DNA of 14,839 nucleotides from Streptomyces exfoliatus. Its GTDB lineage: Bacteria > Actinomycetota > Actinomycetes > Streptomycetales > Streptomycetaceae. This document shows, piece by piece, positions 6,391 to 11,657 of the stretch. Every line of letters starts with the position of its first letter. Position 1 is the first letter of the stretch. The stretch spans positions 1-14,839 of the forward strand of contig NZ_JNZP01000053.1 in assembly GCF_000725545.1 (NCBI RefSeq). The letters are read 5' to 3'. Position numbers and translations under genes: made by a program. Below the pieces are notes generated by a model. It was not told where the DNA came from. It was given only the letters and a program-made list of their open reading frames with translations, and ran no database searches.

Positions 6391-6792
6391 ATGTTTCCGC
6401 AGCCAGCTGAGGGGGCCACTGGCCCTTACGACGCGGGGTACCTCCCTCGCGTTCAGATGTGCATGCACCCGGTCGGCGAGGCCATGCCCGTCGCCAAGCT
6501 GGGTGGCGACCCCGTGTGGCTGGAGGAGCCCTGCTGGCCCCTGAACCCCCGCACAGGTGAGCCGCTCGACTTCATCGGGCAGATCCCGGTCCCCGTCGAG
6601 CCCGGCGCCACGCTCCGCATGGCGTATCTGTTCCTGTCGTACGAAGACTACGAGACCGGTGGCATGGACCCTGAGGACGGAGAGTCCGTACTGCTCATCC
6701 AGCCCGGCGGCCGCATCCCCGGGTTCGCCACCGTCGGGCCGACCGGGACAAGGGGACACTCGCTCCTACGCAAGATGATCTTGCTTCAGTAG
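6391..6792 (+). CDS. DUF1963 (YwqG-like) family protein, short
   Basis: The product is 133 aa. The core 'PVAKLGGDPVWLEEPCWPLN', 'GEPLDFIGQIPVPVEPGATL', 'MAYLFLSYEDYE' and 'PEDGESVLLIQPGGR' is the typical DUF1963 pattern (sampled-GG-xP-W...WP...P..F..Q). The biochemical role of this family is unknown; some members act as immunity-type proteins. Known members are mostly longer. Here the end after 'GPTGTRGHSLL' (RKMILLQ) looks foreign, suggesting that the 3' end was lost in a deletion next to the GntR relic. ATG 6391 is chosen because TACAGT (6379-6384) sits six bases before it, giving a leaderless arrangement; the open frame runs up to 6343 without support. Confidence 0.65.
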   Translation: MFPQPAEGATGPYDAGYLPRVQMCMHPVGEAMPVAKLGGDPVWLEEPCWPLNPRTGEPLDFIGQIPVPVEPGATLRMAYLFLSYEDYETGGMDPEDGESVLLIQPGGRIPGFATVGPTGTRGHSLLRKMILLQ

Positions 6793-7067
6793 TGCATCGC
6801 CTGGCTGCTGGCTCTCCACCCACCGCGTCGCAGATCAGAGTTCGGTCGTCCAGATTCCGACAGGGTGGTCACTCGGAGGCAGCCAGCGGCCGCCTCACGC
6901 TGGGTGTACGGCTGCCGTCGATGCGCGAACTGCAGAAGCAGTACACCGTCTCCAGCCTGACGGCACGCTCGGCGCTGAACCTGCTGCGCATCGAGGGACT
7001 GGCCGACACCGTACCGGGTCGGGGCACTTTCGTCGTTACACCTTCACTCGCCGAGGCGGCGGCCTGA
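6792..7067 (+). CDS. GntR-type winged-helix protein, N-terminus degraded
   Basis: Residues ~33-82 of this 91-aa frame are a clear GntR DNA-binding domain: SGRLTLGVRLPSMRELQKQY, TVSSLTARSALNLLRIEGLA, then GRGTFVV. This includes the signature LPS.REL and the recognition helix TARSALN. What precedes it (MHRLAAGSPPTASQIRVRSS) is not the usual 'Y.QVA..LR..I' helix, and no effector domain follows. GTG 6792 overlaps the TAG of the preceding gene by one base. It is either a short GntR-like regulator with a divergent start or a truncated remnant; I lean to remnant. If made, it could still bind DNA. Confidence 0.55.
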   Translation: MHRLAAGSPPTASQIRVRSSRFRQGGHSEAASGRLTLGVRLPSMRELQKQYTVSSLTARSALNLLRIEGLADTVPGRGTFVVTPSLAEAAA

Positions 7068-7116
7068 CCAGCCAAGGCCCTTGCCCACAGCGGTGAAGGC
7101 AGCCGAACATTCGCCC

Positions 7117-7425
7117 ATGAGACCCGAAGTGCAGACGTTCGTCGCCGACGGCCCGCTCCCCGACTGGGACGCGAGCGGAGAAGAGATCGACAGGCGCGTC
7201 GAGCAACTCGAAGCGATTCCGAAGCCGGTCACGGGAGAGGAAGCCCGAGCGCTCGTCTCCTGCTTCGGCCCGGACGACTGCTACGGCGTCGCCGGAACCC
7301 TGCTGCACCTCATCGAGACCGGCCCGAACCCCGTCCTCGCCACCGATCCAGGACCCGACGCCAACGAGTGGCACAAGAGGCTCTACGACCGCGCCGTGAA
7401 CGGAGGACTCATCCCCCGAACTTGA
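7117..7425 (+). CDS. Conserved hypothetical protein (102 aa)
   Basis: It resembles small Streptomyces proteins of the form MRPEVQ-L-ADGPLPDWDA. The product begins MRPEVQTFVADGPLPDWDAS, then 'EEIDRRVEQLEAIPKPVTGEEARALV' in part, then CFGPDDCYGVAGTLLHLIET, and ends 'ANEWHKRLYDRAVNGGLIPRT'. It is acidic and helical with no membrane segment. The two cysteines in CFGPDDC stand out. Function unknown. ATG 7117 is chosen as the start by pattern; a TTG at 7081 would add 12 residues. It lies 50 bases after the GntR-like frame and could be co-transcribed with it. Confidence 0.68.
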   Translation: MRPEVQTFVADGPLPDWDASGEEIDRRVEQLEAIPKPVTGEEARALVSCFGPDDCYGVAGTLLHLIETGPNPVLATDPGPDANEWHKRLYDRAVNGGLIPRT

Positions 7426-7548
7426 CGGCACAGCAACGTGAGGTGTCTGTCTGGTGAGCCATGAGCAGCTGGCCCGGTGGTGGGCGGTGCTGGGTGCCGT
7501 CCCCCGGCAGCAGAGCCCCCCGCAGCGTGCTCACTGACCTGGGCGGCG

Positions 7549-7579
7549 CCGGCCACGTGCTCGTGTAGAGCACGGCCGG
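7549..7579. other. Bulged hairpin upstream of the terminator
   Basis: The arms ccggcc + gtgctc (7549-7554 and 7557-7562) pair with gagcac + ggccgg (7568-7579), leaving a 2-base bulge (ac) on the left and a 5-base loop (gtgta). It lies ten bases before the strong hairpin at 7589-7618; together they may form one RNA unit. Confidence 0.5.
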
Positions 7580-7588
7580 TGATACGCG

Positions 7589-7618
7589 ACAGGGGCCCGG
7601 CCTCAGCCGGGCCCCTGT
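7589..7618 (+). terminator. Strong intrinsic-type terminator hairpin
   Basis: A perfect 13-bp stem (acaggggcccggc / gccgggcccctgt) with a 4-base loop (ctca), followed by ctttcg. It lies about 165 bases after the 102-aa gene, is nearly all G-C, and is a typical Streptomyces terminator. It could work in both directions. Confidence 0.75.
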
Positions 7619-7675
7619 CTTTCGTAGCGGGGACAGGACTACGCGGCCCGCAACACGCCGGAGCTCACAACGGTT

Positions 7676-7691
7676 TGAGTAGCGCTACTCA
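7676..7691. promoter_or_regulatory. 16-base perfect palindrome, candidate operator
   Basis: tgagtagcgctactca is fully symmetric, 16 bases, with AT-richer arms than the surroundings. It lies 147 bases before GTG 7838. A dimeric regulator could bind here; which one cannot be told. The spacing allows a promoter between it and the gene. Confidence 0.45.
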
Positions 7692-7837
7692 GGCGCCCGG
7701 GGCCGCGCCGCCGCACGATGGAACCGCCATCGACACGACGGACCGGCCGACCCGATCCGGCCGACCGGATCCAGCTCATAGAGTAGGCAGTTGATGGCTG
7801 GACGCACCCCCTTAGCAGCCCTTGAGGAGCCCGCCGG

Positions 7838-8509
7838 GTGAGCAACGTACTGAGTATGAACACCGTCCGGGGAAGGGTCCAGGACCCGGGGACGGTCAGG
7901 GATTCGATCGACTTCACCGACGGTTCGGGACCGGCCCGCGTGGTCGCGTACCCGGAGCGCGAGCTGCCGCCGGGCGGCATACCCTCCTATCTCGCGGCCC
8001 GCAAGAGCGGCGCCCGCGCCTTCGTGCTGTGGGCCGACGAACACCGCCGGGAGCGGGTGGCCACGGTGATGACCCAGTCCGCCGCCGGCGGTGTCGCCAC
8101 CTTCCAGGTCCTCAGCGCGCACGGCGAGCACATCGGCACGATCGTGCGCGAGAAGGCGTTCCGAGGCAGGGGCCTTCGCACGCGCTGGACCGTGACCCCG
8201 CCCGGCGGCCCCGATGCGGTGGGCTACAAGGGCCGGATCGTGTGGTGGTTCGTGTGGTGGCTGTGCCTGCCCCTGATGGTGCTGATCGTCCTCGCCTCCG
8301 TCGTCGACAGCTCCCCGAGCGTGGGCGGTGCCGCGCGCGGCCCCCGGCGCATCCGATGGCGTGCGGGCGGCAGGATGCCCCTGGAGTTCAGGTCCGGCGG
8401 CGACAAGCTGCACCTGCACGAACCGGACCTGGACTGGCGGCTCGGGGCCGCGCTGGTCGCCCTGGTGCGCAGCTTCAGCTCCATCAGGTGGGACGCCATG
8501 AAGAATTGA
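7838..8509 (+). CDS. LURP/scramblase-like hypothetical protein (223 aa)
   Basis: The start is well supported: GAGGAG (7824-7829) stands eight bases before GTG 7838. The product begins MSNVLSMNTVRGRVQDPGTV. The middle and C-terminal part (TFQVLSAHGEHIGTIVREKA, then 'FRGRGLRTRWTVTPPGG', 'GPRRIRWRAGGRMPLEFRSG', 'DLDWRLGAALVALVRSF') has the repeated strand pattern of tubby-like, LURP-one or scramblase-type domains (D.......I........) and ends in a hydrophobic helix like that family. A hydrophobic stretch, IVWWFVWWLCLPLMVLIVLA, about residues 132-151, splits the domain and may anchor it in the membrane. The function is inferred at most as a membrane-surface role. Confidence 0.6.
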   Translation: MSNVLSMNTVRGRVQDPGTVRDSIDFTDGSGPARVVAYPERELPPGGIPSYLAARKSGARAFVLWADEHRRERVATVMTQSAAGGVATFQVLSAHGEHIGTIVREKAFRGRGLRTRWTVTPPGGPDAVGYKGRIVWWFVWWLCLPLMVLIVLASVVDSSPSVGGAARGPRRIRWRAGGRMPLEFRSGGDKLHLHEPDLDWRLGAALVALVRSFSSIRWDAMKN

Positions 8510-8549
8510 AGGGTGGTGTCCCGGGGCCGCGCACAGTAGAACTGGTCCC

Positions 8550-8897
8550 ATGTCCGACCAGCAGCCCTCCCACTGGCCCCGGCCGCCCGGTGCGCCCGGC
8601 ATGTACGCGCCACCGCAGGCCCGTGAGGTCACCGCTTCCTACCGGCGGTGGGCGGGCGTTCTCACCTGGACCGCCGTCGTCGTCGCCGCCCTCATGGCGG
8701 TCGCGCTCGTGGTGAGCATCGTCTTCCTCGTATGGGCGGACCAGGACACGCGGAACGCCGCCTACGGCTACCTCGCGCTCGTTCTCTGGGTCGGGATCGC
8801 CGCGGGGGTCCCGGTCCTGATCGGGGTCGCGGTCGCCGCCCGAGGCATGAGGCGCCGGGTGCGGCAGCAGAGCCGGCCGGGGAACGCGCCTTCGTAG
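8550..8897 (+). CDS. Small two-helix membrane protein (115 aa)
   Basis: A proline-rich, cytosolic-type N-terminus (SHWPRPPGAPGMYAPPQARE) is followed by two membrane helices at about residues 37-61 (TAVVVAALMAVALVVSIVFL) and 74-96 (ALVLWVGIAAGVPVLIGVAV), and an arginine-rich end (RGMRRRVRQQSRPG). This is a common layout of small Streptomyces membrane proteins; the function is unknown. ATG 8550 lacks a Shine-Dalgarno sequence, but TAGAAC (8537-8542) seven bases upstream is close to a -10 box, so it may be leaderless. It lies 40 bases after the LURP-like gene and may depend on it. Confidence 0.65.
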   Translation: MSDQQPSHWPRPPGAPGMYAPPQAREVTASYRRWAGVLTWTAVVVAALMAVALVVSIVFLVWADQDTRNAAYGYLALVLWVGIAAGVPVLIGVAVAARGMRRRVRQQSRPGNAPS

Positions 8898-9057
8898 GAC
8901 ACCGCCGGGCGTGCAGGCCGGGGCCGATGCTCCCGGACCTCCCGGTCAGGCGGCGGTTCGCGTCCTCGGTTCGGCGCGTCCAGGCCGTCGGCCGACTGCA
9001 TCCCGTCGCTCACGGCAGCCACCGTAGTGGGGCCGGGTGCCGGGGGCGGGCCGGTTT

Positions 9058-9954
9058 TCAGGCGCGGAAGGCGGCTGCCTTGGGTCCGGGCTGGAGCACC
9101 AGCGCGTTCAGCGGGCGTGTGCAAGTGGGCTGGACCACCTCCAGCCAGCCGGCTGCGCCGGTCACGCGGTACGGGATGCTCTGGTGTCCCTGCCATTTCC
9201 AGTTGATCCACCAGCGAGGCTCGCTTCGGTGACCCGCGAGGCGCCGTGGGGTGGGAAGTCGCTGGCCGGCCAGGTCGATGTCGTCGAGCTCGACCTGAAG
9301 GCTCTGCAGGTGGGTCAGGCCCGCCAGTGCCGCCCGGCGTAGCGGGCTGTCCTGGTTCCACCGCCGGAAGGCCCCTCGCATGTGCGGGGTGGTCAGCAGG
9401 TCGGAGTCCTGGGGCGTGTCCGGCAGTGTGATGCGCGAGACGGTGATGAGCTCTTGCTGTTGCCACTCGATCAGATCCGCTCGCACGGGGCGGGGAATGT
9501 GCTGGTCGAGGCCCTCGAACGCGGCAATCATGTCGTGCCGTTCGGCCCGGCCGGCGTTCGGGTCCTCGGTGATCGCGTGCAGCGCGGCAAGAGCCCGGGT
9601 GAGGGAGTCGCCCTGCTGCCACAGCGGGAGCATCTTCGTGCCCTCGGCCTCGAGCTGCTCGCGTGTGGAGTCGTCGAACTGCAACTGCAGCCCGCGGGAG
9701 GTGCCCGCGAGCGCGCGGCGCAGCGGCGCGTAGGGGTTGCCGCGCCCGGAGAGCAGGCTCTGGACGATGAGGTGAGTCATCTGCTCGTCGCGTTCGAACC
9801 GGACAGCGACGTCGACATCGTGCGGCTCAGGGGCTCCTCGGGCGAAGCTGCCGAACAGCCAGATCTGTCGTACCAGGCTCAAGGGCCAGTCCTGGCCGTC
9901 GTCGATCCGGTGGAGCATTCCCTCGACCAGTTCCACGGCTCGCGCCCGTTTCAC
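9058..9954 (-). CDS. Nucleotidyltransferase-fold protein (298 aa)
   Basis: The polymerase-beta/MNT-type core is at residues ~31-50: IWLFGSFARGAPEPHDVDVA, with GSFARG (35-40) and the metal-binding pair D46/D48. Such proteins transfer a nucleotide to a protein, RNA or small molecule; the substrate is unknown. The long C-terminal part includes 'RRALAGTSRGLQLQFDD', 'LPLWQQGDSLTRALAALHAI', 'AGRAERHDMIAAFEGLDQHI', 'RRWNQDSPLRRAALAGLTHL' and an end near TGAAGWLEVVQPTCTRPLNA. It matches a Streptomyces family that I recall only as 'nucleotidyltransferase domain-containing'. GTG 9954 has GAGGGAGG a few bases upstream and is a firm start. No HEPN or other partner gene is next to it, so a toxin-antitoxin role is not supported. 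Confidence 0.78.
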   Translation of the reverse strand: MKRARAVELVEGMLHRIDDGQDWPLSLVRQIWLFGSFARGAPEPHDVDVAVRFERDEQMTHLIVQSLLSGRGNPYAPLRRALAGTSRGLQLQFDDSTREQLEAEGTKMLPLWQQGDSLTRALAALHAITEDPNAGRAERHDMIAAFEGLDQHIPRPVRADLIEWQQQELITVSRITLPDTPQDSDLLTTPHMRGAFRRWNQDSPLRRAALAGLTHLQSLQVELDDIDLAGQRLPTPRRLAGHRSEPRWWINWKWQGHQSIPYRVTGAAGWLEVVQPTCTRPLNALVLQPGPKAAAFRA

Positions 9955-10330
9955 GTCCGGCCTCCCTCGTCGCTCTGAGCCGCCAGCGTAAAGGCGGGAA
10001 CGAGGCAATCATTAACGGCTGCGGACACCTCACTCCCACAGGGGACGCAAGGTCATCTCCCGCGCCATCGCGACGTGGAGGGAATTCACACGATTCGCCC
10101 CCGTCGGCAAGCGTGGAGGCGGGACCCGCCAGTTATCGGGGGCGGGGCTAGGGTCGGCGGCGGACGACCACAACTGCTACAAGCGGCTCCTCCGCCTCAC
10201 CACGTAGGACACGGTCTAAGAGGGCGGTTCGTGACTCTTGAAGCAGTTATGTCGCCGTGCCCGCCCGTATTGAGGCCGGAGTATGGTTCGAGACCGTCAT
10301 GGTCGAGAGCTCCCCGGATTGGCAGACGAC
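9955..10330. other. Gene-free region between the nucleotidyltransferase and SUKH genes
   Basis: No clear gene is present. One short frame (about 10150-10206) ends DDHNCYKRLLRLTT-stop, a coding-like tail without a start that could be a leftover of a lost gene. TATGGT at 10282-10287 could be a -10 box for the SUKH remnant. No hairpin stands out. Confidence 0.35.
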
Positions 10331-10657
10331 ATGGTGCGGGTCGAAGAGCTGGAGGGCGTGCTGCCTTCGATGACACGGTGGCGTGTGCCAGGCGGACGCA
10401 GCGTGGACTGGGCCGCCCTCGAGGCGGGCCTCGGGACGGCGCTGCCCTCGGACTTCCGCTCTCTGGCGGAGGCGTACCCGGTGCTTGTCATCGATGATTT
10501 CCTCATGGTGTCTCTTCCGACGCCCGGCGCCGAGGCGCCATGGGCGTCCGAGTCCAGGGACAGGAGACGACATGATCCCCCTTGGCCGTCCGGTCATCAA
10601 CGAAGCCGACGTCGCCCGCCACGCGGGCGTGCCGCTGGCCACCTGGCGCCGGCATGA
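10331..10657 (+). pseudogene. SUKH (SMI1/KNR4) family protein, truncated
   Basis: The start reads MVRVEELEGVLPSMTRWRVP, then SVDWAALEAGLGTALPSDFR, then SLAEAYPVLVIDDFLMVSLP. This is the N-terminal SUKH signature (W..LE..LG..LP.D...L...Y). Family members are about 130-180 aa and often act as immunity proteins against polymorphic toxins. After about residue 68 (PTPGAE) the sense is lost, and the frame only runs on through the start of the next gene to 10657. The fold cannot be complete. The break lies at about 10535, just before the ribosome site of the HTH gene. An in-frame ATG at 10283 would add 16 residues. Confidence 0.6.
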
Positions 10658-11195
10658 CGCCCCCGCCTTCCGCGAGCATGTCCCCGGCCTCCTGCCCGAC
10701 AGCCGCTCCCTGCTCTACGACCTCGCCCAGACCGAGGCCTACCTCGCAGGCCGGCCGATCCCCGCGCTGCCCGAAGGCGAGCACCCCGACGACCTGCTGA
10801 GCGCCAAGGAGACCGCCGCCATCCTCGGCATCAGCACCGGCACCGTCCAGGCCTACGCCACCCAGGGCTACCTCTCCCCCGGCACTACACGCTACGGCAC
10901 CCGCCTCTGGGCCCGCCGCGAAGTCCTCGACCGCCGCGACAACGCCCCCGGCCGCGGCAAAGGCGGCGGCCGGCGCGCCGGCGAACCCCAAGGCCCCCGC
11001 ACACAGCACGCCTACGAGAACGACCCCCGCCTGGCCGTCGCCGCCCAGGCCCTCACCACCGCGCCCGCCGGCACCCCCAAAAGCCGCATCGCCACCGAAC
11101 TCGCAGACCTCCACGGCCACACCCCCCGTACCTGGGAACGCCTCCTCACCACCGCCGCGGCACTCCACGGCCCCACGGACGACGACAAGGCCTGA
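10572..11195 (+). CDS. Multi-HTH, excisionase/MerR-like DNA-binding protein (207 aa)
   Basis: Three helix-turn-helix-like parts are visible. The first, at about residues 8-60, is EADVARHAGVPLATWRRHDA followed by 'LLYDLAQTEAYLAGRPIPALP'. The second, at about 75-125, is the clearest, an excisionase/HTH_17 type: LLSAKETAAILGISTGTVQA, YATQGYLSP, GTRLWARREVLDRR. The third, at about 170-200, is GTPKSRIATELADLHGHTPR followed by TWERLLTTA. A basic glycine-rich linker (GRGKGGGRRAGEPQ) lies between the second and third. Such proteins occur in Streptomyces mobile elements and plasmids. It may control the cassette or act in excision; that is inference. ATG 10572 has AGGAGA (10562-10567) four bases upstream. 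It reads toward the 69-aa membrane gene. Confidence 0.75.
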   Translation: MIPLGRPVINEADVARHAGVPLATWRRHDAPAFREHVPGLLPDSRSLLYDLAQTEAYLAGRPIPALPEGEHPDDLLSAKETAAILGISTGTVQAYATQGYLSPGTTRYGTRLWARREVLDRRDNAPGRGKGGGRRAGEPQGPRTQHAYENDPRLAVAAQALTTAPAGTPKSRIATELADLHGHTPRTWERLLTTAAALHGPTDDDKA

Positions 11196-11233
11196 GGGGG
11201 ATCTCTTCAGTTCGACGGGGAACATCCGATCCA

Positions 11234-11250
11234 GGCGAGACAAGCTCGCC
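11234..11250. terminator. Weak hairpin between convergent genes
   Basis: The stem ggcgag / ctcgcc has a 5-base loop (acaag) and lies 39 bases after the HTH gene, in the gap before the convergent 69-aa gene. It is short and lacks a T-run, so it is only a tentative terminator. Confidence 0.3.
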
Positions 11251-11325
11251 CAGGAGCAGCAGGGGGCGCTGCGGGAAGTGGGCGCAGTGGGCATGGCCGC
11301 CTCCGACTGCCGAGGTGTCCTTGGT

Positions 11326-11535
11326 TCACAGCGCCGCGAGGATGAAGGTGAGCAGCGCCAGGGACAGGGTGGCGCTGCCTGCGAAGGCCACGGCTCCGCG
11401 AAGCAGGGCGGTGGCGTAGGTGGCTCCGTCGATACGAGCGAGCAGGCCGGCCGCTGCTCCTACGAGTGTGCAGAAGAGGGCGATGACGGCCAGGAGCAGG
11501 GTCAGCAGGATCAGGTGGGTGGATGTGGTGTTCAT
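11326..11535 (-). CDS. Small two-helix membrane protein (69 aa), divergent from the NACHT gene
   Basis: After MNTTSTH the protein is nearly all membrane: helix one at about residues 8-33 (LILLTLLLAVIALFCTLVGA) and helix two at about 46-68 (GAVAFAGSATLSLALLTFIL), with ARIDGATYATALLR between them. I recall similar 'DGATYPTALLRA' proteins next to HTH and NTPase genes in Streptomyces; function unknown. ATG 11535 has GGGAGAAG just upstream. It shares a 122-base intergenic region with the XRE-NACHT-LRR gene. A small membrane protein next to an immune NTPase could be a partner or effector, or merely a passenger. Confidence 0.68.
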   Translation of the reverse strand: MNTTSTHLILLTLLLAVIALFCTLVGAAAGLLARIDGATYATALLRGAVAFAGSATLSLALLTFILAAL

Positions 11536-11657
11536 GTCTTCTCCCAGGACGACCGGTGACGGGGACGACGCTGAATTTCGTGGTTTCGGTGTTCACCGGG
11601 GTTCAGGACGAACAAAGATGAACGAAGACGGCCACCTGGGAGACGGGGAAGCAGAGC
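11536..11657. promoter_or_regulatory. Shared divergent promoter region of the membrane gene and NACHT gene
   Basis: 122 bases separate two divergent starts, each with its own ribosome site (GGGAGAAG for the minus gene, GGGGAA at 11645-11650 for the plus gene). Within it the element gttc-aggac-gaac forms a short dyad at about 11602-11614, preceded by gttcaccgggg. This is a possible site for the XRE head of the NACHT protein. The promoter boxes are not clear. Confidence 0.4.

Larger units (their letters stand above)
7426..7837. other. Gene-free region with two hairpins and a palindrome
   Basis: No convincing gene is present in 412 bases. It contains a bulged hairpin (7549-7579), a perfect terminator-like hairpin (7589-7618) and a 16-base palindrome (7676-7691), listed separately. 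The right end carries the ribosome site of the next gene. Confidence 0.5.

Noticed and set aside
5800..6759. A 319-codon minus-strand frame
   Set aside because: It covers two plus-strand genes with recognisable or balanced protein sequence; it has no family-like pattern itself.
7500..7600. Possible tRNA gene before the strong hairpin
   Set aside because: The bulged hairpin does not fit a cloverleaf; no T-arm ggttcgaatcc-like sequence or acceptor pairing was found.
9058..9954. MNT-HEPN toxin-antitoxin pair
   Set aside because: No HEPN-like gene (R-x4-6-H) lies next to the nucleotidyltransferase gene, and the protein is much longer than MNT antitoxins.
10503..11294. A 263-codon minus-strand frame rich in Gly/Ala/Val
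   Set aside because: It is antisense to the multi-HTH protein, which has a ribosome site and clear helix-turn-helix motifs.
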